The notes under the pieces: generated by a model | Told to the model about the DNA's origin: nothing | Databases searched by the model: none | What the model saw: only the letters and a program-made list of their open reading frames with translations | Assembly (NCBI GenBank): GCA_021160885.1 | Contig: JAGHBR010000403.1 | Span: 1 to 8,285, forward strand | Length of the DNA stretch: 8,285 nucleotides | DNA from: Caldisericaceae bacterium | Lineage (GTDB): Bacteria > Calditrichota > Calditrichia > Calditrichales > Calditrichaceae | Direction of reading: 5' to 3' | Shown here: positions 1 to 6,509 of the stretch, in pieces | Position numbering within the stretch: position 1 is the first letter of the stretch | Layout of the letters: the number at the start of each line of letters is the position of its first letter | Made by a program: the position numbers and the translations under genes

Positions 1-2
1 TT

Positions 3-161
3 CTAAATCAGAATGATAAAGGATTAACAGTTCGGAAATCAGGAGCAGAAATTGTAGAGCCGAACACCAACTTCGGAATCGTTTCTAAATTAAAAACCAA
101 AACTTTCAGTAGCTCTACAAATTTTAAAATTCTTTTAGTAAAAATATATTTTTCTGGCTAA
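3..161 (+). CDS. possible 3' end of a convergent gene, cut by the window edge
   Basis: The plus-strand frame beginning at base 3 is open for 52 codons and ends at TAA (159-161). It reads through segments such as GLTVRKSGAEIVEPNTNFG and KILLVKIYFSG. No start codon with a ribosome binding site is visible, so if it is real it enters from the left. It would end 45 bases before the stop of the lipoprotein gene at 207, a normal convergent layout. The frame is short and the DNA is AT-rich, so an open stretch of this length by chance is possible. I recognise no family. Confidence is low. Confidence 0.3.
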   Translation, partial: LNQNDKGLTVRKSGAEIVEPNTNFGIVSKLKTKTFSSSTNFKILLVKIYFSG

Positions 162-206
162 TAATTTTGGTTGTGACTTAGCTACTTCAAATCGTTATTT
201 CAGTTT

Positions 207-602
207 TTACCTATCTTTTTCACCTTTTAGCGGCGCTTCCATTAGCACGAAACTCTGCCAGCGGTTGCCCTGTTTCAGCTGTTTTTCCTCTTTAACCTTA
301 CTCCAGCGTAAAAGTGTGTTCAGGCTATCGCCCTGTTGACTCAATTTTTCCGCTAATTTGACGCGGGCATTCAACATGGCCTTGCGCCGCGCAATTTCCG
401 GACGACTGGAAGTAGCCTGCCCAATGGCATAGATATATCCTTCTTCCTGCGGTGGTTTAAGCGCCCAGTCAGGAGCATTCTCATTTTGAATGGCAAGTGA
501 ATCTTCTGTTCTGCTTTGTTCCTTTTTCTGCTCTGCTACCTCTTTTTTACAGGCAGCAAACAGCAACAAGGCAACAAGCAGCCATGAGAAAAATTTAATC
601 AT
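207..602 (-). CDS. small LPP20-family lipoprotein
   Basis: This 131-residue protein starts with a lipoprotein signal peptide: basic start, hydrophobic run, then a lipobox ending L-F-A-A-C with Cys18 as the lipidated residue. A charged K/E/Q linker (about 19-42) leads to an LPP20-like domain. The opening is 'APDWALKPP' (43-51), then 'GYIYAIGQATSS' (55-66), an Ala/Arg/Lys-rich helix (about 67-88) and a closing strand 'SFVLMEAPL' (117-125). The domain is therefore complete and the protein is little more than one domain on a lipid anchor. Known LPP20-family members (Helicobacter Lpp20, FlgP) are outer-membrane-associated; the same location is inferred here. The start overlaps the FecR gene stop as ATGA, and a GGAGG site 7 bases upstream lies inside the FecR gene, so translation is probably coupled. 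It is the last gene of the operon; no convincing terminator follows. Its specific role is unknown. Confidence 0.85.
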   Translation of the reverse strand: MIKFFSWLLVALLLFAACKKEVAEQKKEQSRTEDSLAIQNENAPDWALKPPQEEGYIYAIGQATSSRPEIARRKAMLNARVKLAEKLSQQGDSLNTLLRWSKVKEEKQLKQGNRWQSFVLMEAPLKGEKDR

Positions 603-1393
603 TCACCGCCCTCCAAAAACAGACAGTCTCTTTCCTTATTCCACTGCACCCAGTCAGAATTGGCATCCTCTTCCGGGTCGAATTTGGCCGCCTTATAAGC
701 AATGCCCTGCATCATCTTAAACTCGGCCAGGTCTTTGGTTACCATATCTTCAAATTCCTGCTGATCTTTTTTTCTGAATTGTTCGAACTCGTCCATCTCT
801 TTTTGCTGAAATTCTTTAAATTCTTTTTCCTGCTGTTTTTTGTATTCTTCAAAATTCATGATTAGAATCAATTCTTCGCCTGCGCCCAACGTAAGAGAAG
901 TATCGGCCAATCCAGAGCGATCTTTTTTAAAGGGCGTAATTTCTAACGCGCCTTCGTAGCAGCGGTAGGTCGTTCTGTTGGAATCACTTTCCAGTCGGTA
1001 AACCGTTCCGCGCACAGCACAAACGGAAGTTGGAGTTTTGATGGTCAGTGAAGTAATGCCTTTTAAGAACAGACTGATCCAGGCCCGTCCGCGACTCATT
1101 TCCACTTTTTCGCCGCCCATTTTGTCTTTCGTAATTTTTACGATGGAATTTTCACCAATGCGCATTACTTTTTTATTACGAAAGGTGATTTCGCAACGCG
1201 ATTGTTTGCCGGTTTTAATTCGGTCCTTTTCTAAAACTGGCATTTTAAATTTAACCGGATTCCATTGCACGTCTCCCGGATGCTGTAAAAAATTTTTCCC
1301 AATGGGAAAGGTAACCTTACCCAATGGTTCTTGCGCCATTAAACCTGAAATCATAAACAATAATATTAAAAATAAAAAACCATTCCTTTTCAT
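599..1393 (-). CDS. secreted FecR-domain protein with a C-terminal 11-residue aromatic repeat
   Basis: This 264-residue protein has an N-terminal signal peptide with cleavage likely after Ala20 ('LMA|Q'). A FecR domain covers about 24-180, with the hallmarks 'DRIKTG' (57-62) and 'TIKTPTSVCAVRGT' (117-130). Classic FecR is an inner-membrane anti-sigma regulator with a cytoplasmic N-terminus. This protein lacks that region and no sigma factor is in the window, so it more likely works as a periplasmic binding or structural domain. Residues 181-228 form a charged helix in which Phe recurs every 11 residues (181, 192, 203, 214, 225) with an aromatic or Met three positions later. A similar repeat is in the upstream transglutaminase-fold protein. 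Cysteines at 67, 125 and 145 could allow a disulfide. Start choice: GAGGTGA lies 5 bases upstream of the ATG. It follows the upstream gene by 36 bases and overlaps the next by 4. Confidence 0.85.
   Translation of the reverse strand: MKRNGFLFLILLFMISGLMAQEPLGKVTFPIGKNFLQHPGDVQWNPVKFKMPVLEKDRIKTGKQSRCEITFRNKKVMRIGENSIVKITKDKMGGEKVEMSRGRAWISLFLKGITSLTIKTPTSVCAVRGTVYRLESDSNRTTYRCYEGALEITPFKKDRSGLADTSLTLGAGEELILIMNFEEYKKQQEKEFKEFQQKEMDEFEQFRKKDQQEFEDMVTKDLAEFKMMQGIAYKAAKFDPEEDANSDWVQWNKERDCLFLEGGE
610..614 (-). promoter_or_regulatory. ribosome binding site inside the upstream FecR gene
   Basis: GGAGG on the minus strand lies 7 bases before the ATG at 602 and within the last codons of the FecR gene (a Gly-Gly-Glu end). 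It fixes the start of the small lipoprotein at the ATGA overlap and points to coupled translation. Confidence 0.7.
710..853 (-). repeat. 11-residue Phe repeat in the FecR protein C-terminus
   Basis: Encodes residues 181-228. Phe falls at 181, 192, 203, 214 and 225, with Tyr184, Phe195, Phe206, Met217 and Met228 three positions later, and an acidic residue at Phe+7 in three units (Glu199, Asp210, Asp221). The rest is mostly Glu, Lys and Gln, so an extended helix is expected. Confidence 0.75.
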
Positions 1394-1429
1394 TTGTTCA
1401 CCTCTTATTTTTAGGTTTTAAATTCAAAA

Positions 1430-2881
1430 TCATCTGAATTCAATGATTTTTGGCGTTACGTCTTTGAAATCCGGCATGACCATACCGGCATCGGCATTAA
1501 TGTAAGTAGGATCACAAATCACAAAGCGCTGTCCTTTGTACAGGACACTGGCGCCCGGAATTTCTGATTGAAAACAAACGGCTGTAGCAATGTGATTAGG
1601 ATAATTCAGTCCAATTACTTGCAGGCCCAACAATCTCCGAACCAGATAAGCAAACAAAATGGAGCGGTCTTCACAATCACTACTGGGATAATAAAGCGTT
1701 TCGTCAGGCAAGAGACACTTTTCGTAACCGAATTGCTGGTCATCCGTTTGGTAATTAAAAGCCGTTTGCACGAAGCGCAGCAATAAGTTCACAGCCTCCA
1801 GTTCCGATTTGCCCTGTACCATTGGTCTTAATTGTGAAATCAAGGAGTAATTGAGTTCACCGGAAGCGGGCGCACTAAAATAGACCGTAAGATCTGTGTG
1901 CGGATAATTTTTCAGAAATTGCACCACCTGTTGATCATATTTGGCGGTTAAACTATAGCTTTGTCCATTAAACTGAAAACGAACCGTCCTTTTTACCGGC
2001 TTTAAGGCAAATACCGGGAAATTTTTTAAATTTAAACTAATGGCCTTACTGGCGTTTTTAAAGGAACCCCGATAAGTTCTGATTTTTCCGCTCAATTTTA
2101 AGGGCGCATCAAAAGACACAAAATAATATCGTTGATTGTTAATTTTAACAAAGGGACGTTCAAAAATGGTGTTGCTCGAAGGCAGCAACAAAAAGAGTTT
2201 ATCTTCTTTAAAAGCTACTTTTGCATCGTAACCCAATTTATTCAGCACAAACCAGTTGTAAGCCATAAGCTGGTTTAAATCACCTTTTAAGATTTGCTGA
2301 TTTATTTTATTTACCAGTTCTAACAACGCCCAGTCATTTAACTTAAGCTGCTGTCTGTATTCTTGAATGGCTTTAATAAGTGACTTATGATTGGTGCCGG
2401 CCATAGTTAACCAGGCATTGCTGACTTTATCATTGTTTAACGGACTTGACAGGTCTAATGATTTGAATTTTACTTTGGGAAACATTAACTGCGCGCCGTA
2501 AAAATCAAAAGTAATGGACGCCTTAGCAGGTTTTGGTTTAGGGCGCGGTTTTGGCTTTACAACAGGCTTTGGCGGCGGTGGCGGAATCTTTTCAATTTTT
2601 TTGAGCGCTACTTTTGGTTTTGGTTTTTCCTTTTCAGAAGCCACTGGCATTTTGACCGGTTTGGGTTTGGGAAATGGTTTAAGCCCCTGCTCCGTTAAAA
2701 AATCCTGCCAGTCTTTCTTTAAGAACTCGGCGAACTCGCGGTCTTCCTGTTCCACAAATTGTTTAAAAGCTGCCTGATCTTGTTTTAGCCATTTTTGAAA
2801 TTCCTCGTCCTGGGCAAACAGCCAGCTTGTATTAAAAAAACCCACAACAAGGCAAAAAATTAGGATACGCCCCATGTGCAT
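1430..2881 (-). CDS. exported transglutaminase-fold (papain-like) protein with Pro-Lys linker
   Basis: From the ATG at 2881 this is 483 residues. A signal peptide probably cleaves after Ala23 ('LFA|Q'). A charged helical segment (about 27-64) carries four 11-residue Phe units, followed by a Pro/Lys-rich stretch (about 68-119) that looks like a stiff linker, perhaps spanning the periplasm or cell wall. The body ends in a transglutaminase-like domain. Its expected triad is visible: Cys403 in 'SSDCEDRS', His430 in 'YPNHIATA' and Asp457 in 'ICDPTY'. Such domains act as cysteine peptidases, amide cross-linkers or deamidases, so activity is plausible but the reaction is unknown. The region between linker and catalytic domain (about 120-350) is unrecognised and beta-rich in appearance. 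An upstream ATG at 2896 overlaps the previous stop as ATGA but has no ribosome binding site and adds an Asp before the signal peptide, so I prefer 2881. Confidence 0.85.
   Translation of the reverse strand: MHMGRILIFCLVVGFFNTSWLFAQDEEFQKWLKQDQAAFKQFVEQEDREFAEFLKKDWQDFLTEQGLKPFPKPKPVKMPVASEKEKPKPKVALKKIEKIPPPPPKPVVKPKPRPKPKPAKASITFDFYGAQLMFPKVKFKSLDLSSPLNNDKVSNAWLTMAGTNHKSLIKAIQEYRQQLKLNDWALLELVNKINQQILKGDLNQLMAYNWFVLNKLGYDAKVAFKEDKLFLLLPSSNTIFERPFVKINNQRYYFVSFDAPLKLSGKIRTYRGSFKNASKAISLNLKNFPVFALKPVKRTVRFQFNGQSYSLTAKYDQQVVQFLKNYPHTDLTVYFSAPASGELNYSLISQLRPMVQGKSELEAVNLLLRFVQTAFNYQTDDQQFGYEKCLLPDETLYYPSSDCEDRSILFAYLVRRLLGLQVIGLNYPNHIATAVCFQSEIPGASVLYKGQRFVICDPTYINADAGMVMPDFKDVTPKIIEFR
2525..2680 (-). 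repeat. Pro/Lys-rich low-complexity linker in the transglutaminase-fold gene
   Basis: Encodes about 52 residues dominated by Pro, Lys and Val, including 'PFPKPKPVK', five consecutive prolines and 'KPKPRPKPKPAK'. It separates the helical N-terminal repeat from the folded body. The linker's coding makes the opposite strand look like a glycine-rich open frame, which is an artefact. Confidence 0.7.
2690..2800 (-). repeat. 11-residue Phe repeat in the transglutaminase-fold protein N-terminus
   Basis: Counting from the ATG at 2881, Phe falls at residues 28, 39, 50 and 61, exactly 11 apart. Trp31, Phe42 and Phe53 lie three positions after the first three, and Asp35, Glu46 and Asp57 lie seven after. 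This spacing matches the repeat near the C-terminus of the adjacent FecR protein. Confidence 0.75.
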
Positions 2882-2886
2882 GATGT

Positions 2887-2890
2887 CTCC
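2887..2890 (-). promoter_or_regulatory. ribosome binding site that selects the start at 2881
   Basis: GGAG on the minus strand is 5 bases before the ATG at 2881 and 11 before the ATG at 2875. It lies downstream of the other candidate ATG at 2896, which has no purine-rich site of its own. It therefore supports initiation at 2881. Confidence 0.6.
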
Positions 2891-2892
2891 AA

Positions 2893-4365
2893 TCATTTAC
2901 GTTGAACATTGGCCGGGATGGTGGTAATGGTAATCACCCTCTCAGCCGATTTAGCTTCATTTTTCTTTTTACGAATAAAGCCGCGCGTTGTAGCCACAAA
3001 AGTTGGCAAATCCTGGGCTAAAATCTCATACTCCTGTCCATCAATTACCTGTTTCGCTGATTGTAATTCAGGAAATTCCTCTGTGGAGGCAAAAATTTGT
3101 AATCGTTCTACGCCAAAAGGCGGCGCACACACAATTTCGTATTCTTTGCTAATCTCAACTGGTTTGTTTACCAATTCCTGCCCGATGTAAAAATTTTCAA
3201 CCAGAGGTGTACGCATACCATTGGCCAGATGGTAAATGCAGCGAACATAGGCCGGTTCTGCTACACGAACAAAAATTTTTAGTTTTTCGCCTTCTTTAAA
3301 AAGTAAATCGTAAGAACCTTTATTGGTCCAGGCCGTAAATTTTAAATCACCATAAACCAATTTAGTCGGATCAAAATAGGCATTGTCGTTTTGAATTTGC
3401 TCAAAATTATCCGGTTTAAACGGAACGCCGCTTTGGGTCACAATTTCTAAAGGAAGCTCAACCCGGGCGCTGCCTACTAATTGACCGTCATTGGTTTGGG
3501 CCTGAGCCAGTAAAATCATTTTTTTGCCGGAAATCCAGTAATTTCCCAAAACAAGCAATAAAAGCTGATTGGTAGCTGCTGTTTTCACATAATCTTTAAT
3601 ACGCGTCGTCATTTCCTGTCGTAGATATTCAGAGAAGGGGCTGCCAAAGCCAGAGTCTTCATACTCGAACGGGTAAATTTTGATTTGACGGGCGACTGGC
3701 ACTTGTTGAGACAACCTGAAACTAAGCAAGTTAACCGCATCGAAAACAGTATGAATTTCTTTATTGGTTAATTGATTAATGGTTTGATCCAATTCCGCGT
3801 GCGTCAGATTTGGCCGAATGGCATCTAACTTTTGCCCGCCCAGGGCAACGTAAATCATTAAATCCTGTTCCAGCTGTGCAAAAATTTTTGAAGCTTCTAA
3901 TAATTGTTTTAAGGCCTCCGTTTGTTGTTTTTTCTTCAACAATTGTTGAATGAACTGCCAACGTTTTTGCAAATCGTTAAGGGCTAACTGACACTTGTTA
4001 AAATAATTTTGCCTGGCCTCTATTTTATTTAAAAGCGCTCTGGCCTCAGTAACCCGGCCTTTTCTTTCAACTTTGAATTGAACACCGTCGATTTGCAAAT
4101 CACTAATTACCTTAATTTTGCTCCTGGTGTATTCATCAATTGTCTTTTTATTTTCGACGGTCAAATTTTCAAATTCTGTTCGCACCTGCGCCTGAATTTG
4201 ACTGGCCAAATCTCCCATGGCCATTTTTTTAGCTTCTCTTTCTGCTTCAAAAGGATTCTTTAATTCGGAGTAACCTACACCAACCAATAAGTCTTGACTT
4301 TGACCCATTAAAACAGAAAAACACCAGAAAATAATAACTGAAAGTTTAGCCATTCCCTTTGGCAT
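2893..4365 (-). CDS. FlgT-like multidomain protein: LPP20-like, FlgO/TolB-like and DUF4384
   Basis: This 490-residue protein begins with a signal peptide ('VLMGQSQ' near 18-24). Residues 25-118 form an LPP20-like unit: 'DLLVGVGYS', an Ala/Lys helix, and a closing strand 'ARALLNKI'. A Gln/Lys/Leu-rich predicted coiled coil follows (118-170). Residues about 205-305 resemble the FlgO/TolB-N/CsgG type fold: 'QIKIYPFEYEDSGFGSPFSE', then 'LVLGNYWISGKKMILLAQA' and 'GQLVGSARVELP'. Residues about 340-425 fit DUF4384, with 'FKEGEKLKIFVRVAEPAYVR' and a 'HLANGMRTPLVEN' turn. In Vibrio FlgT an N-terminal FlgP-like and a middle TolB-like domain are also in tandem, and that protein belongs to the flagellar H-ring; here the end is DUF4384 instead. 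A strong TAGGAGGT site 8 bases upstream supports the start. It lies 29 bases after the DUF2135-like gene. The function is unknown; a structural or scaffold role at the outer membrane is inferred. Confidence 0.85.
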   Translation of the reverse strand: MPKGMAKLSVIIFWCFSVLMGQSQDLLVGVGYSELKNPFEAEREAKKMAMGDLASQIQAQVRTEFENLTVENKKTIDEYTRSKIKVISDLQIDGVQFKVERKGRVTEARALLNKIEARQNYFNKCQLALNDLQKRWQFIQQLLKKKQQTEALKQLLEASKIFAQLEQDLMIYVALGGQKLDAIRPNLTHAELDQTINQLTNKEIHTVFDAVNLLSFRLSQQVPVARQIKIYPFEYEDSGFGSPFSEYLRQEMTTRIKDYVKTAATNQLLLLVLGNYWISGKKMILLAQAQTNDGQLVGSARVELPLEIVTQSGVPFKPDNFEQIQNDNAYFDPTKLVYGDLKFTAWTNKGSYDLLFKEGEKLKIFVRVAEPAYVRCIYHLANGMRTPLVENFYIGQELVNKPVEISKEYEIVCAPPFGVERLQIFASTEEFPELQSAKQVIDGQEYEILAQDLPTFVATTRGFIRKKKNEAKSAERVITITTIPANVQRK

Positions 4366-4394
4366 GTTTTTTACCTCCTATGCCGGTTTTCTGA

Positions 4395-5573
4395 TCACGG
4401 ATTTAATACCATATCTGAATGACTCTGGTTGTAAAACTGATTGATCGGAATCACCTGATTATTTTGATCAATCTGAAACACTTTCCAGACATTGCCTTTT
4501 TCACCAGGCGGCACGTCAAAACTGGCCACCAGGCGTCCATCGGCATAAACATCCACATGAGCAGAACTGAAAGAAAGATCCCGACTATTTTTATGATGCC
4601 TGCCACTGTAATTATGAACAGCATAGGTGTAAATACCGGGCGCCGGCTTGTAAATGGTAATCGTTTCCGGACCGTAGGAATGTTGGTCATCCCGATCTAA
4701 AAAATTACGACCGCCAACAGGTGTTTTATTGCGCCACCAAATGTGAAAGGCGCCCCCTTCCGGACGTGGCCCGCTCAGATGAGCATCCAGATCCGGCGGA
4801 AAAGCGCCCCAGGTTAATACAATACGAAACTCTTTAACAACCGGTGTAAGCGCAAAATGCATGCTTACCGGCAATTCGGTGATGTTCATTTCAAATTGGT
4901 GTTTCGCTTCCAAATAACCATTTTTGCTAAAAAGAACATCATACTGCCCATACTCTATCTCATTAATAAAAACACCTTCGGCATCCGTTTGGCCCATTAC
5001 AGCAGTTTCGCCCGTCTTTCGATTTTTAATCGTAACTCCAACTCCCTCCAATGGCTTACCCGTCACCGCATCGACCAGATGTACCAAATAAAGACGTTTT
5101 TTTTGGTACAATTCATTTACTTCGTAAAAATGCCCATCTGCAATCACGCCAGGCCGGTAAACCAATCCCTTTTGTCCCTCCTTAAGGTGAATGGTGTAGG
5201 TACCATGATTGAGCCGATCTTCCACCCAAACTTCAATTTTGGCGTTAGACAAAGCGTAAAAATCTTCTTCCTCGGCAAATTCCTCATCCATTAAATCATT
5301 GATCACCCAAATATTGAATAAACAACCCTGGGCATTATTGATAATAAACTCCTGAGAGTTGCCGGTTAAAGTTCGGTTTACCGTCACATTTCCATCACTG
5401 GATGGTTTATCTAAGTTGCCCCGAATGGCTTCAACTTTGCCATTGTGATAATATTGCAAAATAGCCTCTGCTTCACCATTCATGGCCATTTCATCCCATT
5501 TTACAGTTATTTTAAAATCATAGGCCTGAACTGTAAGCAGCAGGATCAAAATGAACAAAATTGTTTTTAACAT
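4395..5573 (-). CDS. exported carboxypeptidase-regulatory-like plus DUF2135/YfaP-like protein
   Basis: This 392-residue protein has a signal peptide, cleaved probably after Ala17 ('VQA|Y'). Residues about 20-150 are an unrecognised beta-rich region ending 'LKEGQKGLVYRPG'. Residues about 161-240 match a carboxypeptidase regulatory-like (transthyretin/CNA-B type) domain: 'DAVTGKPLEGVGVTIKN', 'GQTDAEGVF', 'YDVLFSKNGY'. Residues about 248-370 fit a DUF2135/YfaP-like domain: 'IVLTWGAFPPDLDAHLSGP', 'FLDRDDQHSYGPETITI', 'GIYTYAVHNYSG' and the closing 'GNVWKVFQID'. The Asp-rich turns could bind calcium, but this is a guess. No catalytic site is evident, so it is probably a binding or structural module. 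The start has only an AAGGGG-type site 8 bases upstream. It follows the previous gene by 38 bases and precedes the FlgT-like gene by 29, consistent with one transcript. Confidence 0.8.
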   Translation of the reverse strand: MLKTILFILILLLTVQAYDFKITVKWDEMAMNGEAEAILQYYHNGKVEAIRGNLDKPSSDGNVTVNRTLTGNSQEFIINNAQGCLFNIWVINDLMDEEFAEEEDFYALSNAKIEVWVEDRLNHGTYTIHLKEGQKGLVYRPGVIADGHFYEVNELYQKKRLYLVHLVDAVTGKPLEGVGVTIKNRKTGETAVMGQTDAEGVFINEIEYGQYDVLFSKNGYLEAKHQFEMNITELPVSMHFALTPVVKEFRIVLTWGAFPPDLDAHLSGPRPEGGAFHIWWRNKTPVGGRNFLDRDDQHSYGPETITIYKPAPGIYTYAVHNYSGRHHKNSRDLSFSSAHVDVYADGRLVASFDVPPGEKGNVWKVFQIDQNNQVIPINQFYNQSHSDMVLNP

Positions 5574-5611
5574 CCCCTTAGCCCCTTGGTAAGTTTTACT
5601 TAAGATCCTGG

Positions 5612-6364
5612 TTAATTTTTTAACATGGGTGAAATAATATCTTTTTTGGCAATGCGCGCCAGAACATAAAATGTTTTATTAGCAATGTCAGGGAAGCGTT
5701 CTAAAATTTCAATATTTCTTAAGTAATATTTCAAATGGAGAAATGAAATTTCCTGATAGGCAGCTTGACGCCCACTTTCATCTTGATTCAATATCTTGAT
5801 GCGGTGATAACTTACTGCCATATTGGTTAAAATGGTGAAAATGGCCTGTTCTTCGGCTGTTTTCCAAGCATCATTTTCATTGCGTTTGGCTGAAAACATC
5901 CCCACCCCGTAAACAAACTGCTCCTCTTCCCAAAAGGTCTTAAAAGCCCATTCTGGCGCACTCAAACTTGCGACCTTCAACCACTCGTTCGGTAATGAAT
6001 CTTCCTTATTGAATGAGTAAGCGCCAATGTAATCTCCGGTCAGAACGTTAGTCATAAAAGAATCAATGCCAACCAATTTACCCTGAATTTTTAACAATGA
6101 GTCAGGCGAGTAATAGTAATAATAATCCGAATTTTTAAGCCATTGATCCTGGTCTGAGTCTTCAAAAATTTCCAGTGTACCATTGACCACGCAGGATCTG
6201 TAAGCACAATACATGTTTTCGGCATCTGTTTTAGCAGAAAGCCCATTGTAGGAATAGCCCACGATAATACCCGGAAAGCGGTTAGGATAAAGAAACCAGA
6301 TAGGATATTCATCAATGGCATAAAGCGGTCCTAAAATAAAAACCAAAAATATTAAAGTACGCAT
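5612..6364 (-). CDS. exported protein with two degenerate LPP20-like units
   Basis: From the ATG at 6364 this is 250 residues. The signal peptide 'MRTLIFLVFILGPLYA' has cleavage likely after Ala16. Two LPP20-like units are visible. The first (about 21-65) has 'YPIWFLYPNRFPGIIVGYS' and an Ala-containing helix. The second (about 136-240) has 'APEWAFKTFWEEEQFVYGVG', a helix with 'AWKTAEEQAI', and a closing strand 'KTFYVLARI'. A run of five tyrosines lies between them (81-85). The first unit is the more diverged. A longer version from 6409 adds 15 residues, including acidic and polar ones before the hydrophobic core, and starts 12 bases from the terminator stem; it lacks a good ribosome binding site. 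The ATG at 6364 has only a close AGGA, and a TTG at 6379 is a third option, so the start is uncertain. It is first after the terminator. Confidence 0.75.
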   Translation of the reverse strand: MRTLIFLVFILGPLYAIDEYPIWFLYPNRFPGIIVGYSYNGLSAKTDAENMYCAYRSCVVNGTLEIFEDSDQDQWLKNSDYYYYYSPDSLLKIQGKLVGIDSFMTNVLTGDYIGAYSFNKEDSLPNEWLKVASLSAPEWAFKTFWEEEQFVYGVGMFSAKRNENDAWKTAEEQAIFTILTNMAVSYHRIKILNQDESGRQAAYQEISFLHLKYYLRNIEILERFPDIANKTFYVLARIAKKDIISPMLKN

Positions 6365-6416
6365 TATCCTAAGTACCAAAACAAGCCTACTCTCAAGCGC
6401 GTTGTACATTCTACAG

Positions 6417-6462
6417 AAAAACGAACTACTTTTCCCTCAAAGCTATTGGGAAAAGTAGCTCG
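6417..6462 (-). terminator. intrinsic terminator after the 203-residue lipoprotein gene
   Basis: On the minus strand a 15-base arm (6462-6448) pairs with a second arm (6436-6422) across an 11-base loop. Fourteen pairs are Watson-Crick and one is a G-U wobble that exists only in the minus-strand RNA. Five T residues follow immediately (6421-6417). The plus-strand reading has no T run after the stem, so termination is minus-directed. It lies 48 bases after the stop at 6510 and separates two transcription units, unless it is read through. Confidence 0.85.
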
Positions 6463-6509
6463 TAAATTTCAATTACATTCTTTTTAAGAAAAAAAAATTT
6501 AATGAGAGA

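Noticed and set aside
51..121. Inverted repeat TTGTAGAGC / GCTCTACAA with arms about 50 bases apart
   Set aside because: Nine perfect pairs with a long loop and no T run adjacent; it lies within a possible coding end and is not convincing as a terminator or attachment site.
140..153. Perfect palindrome AAAAATATATTTTT
   Set aside because: It has only A and T, so the hairpin would be weak; in such AT-rich flanking DNA it is expected by chance and cannot be called a terminator.
1038..1421. Plus-strand 127-codon open frame
   Set aside because: It is antisense to the FecR domain, has no recognisable motif, and is explained as a shadow of that gene.
2514..2777. Plus-strand glycine/phenylalanine-rich open frame
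   Set aside because: It is the antisense reading of the Pro/Lys-rich linker and neighbouring helix; it has no ribosome binding site and lies fully inside a well-supported gene.
4857..5294. Plus-strand 145-codon open frame
   Set aside because: It lies wholly within the DUF2135-like gene on the opposite strand, shows no family features, and the minus-strand frame has a clear signal peptide and domains.
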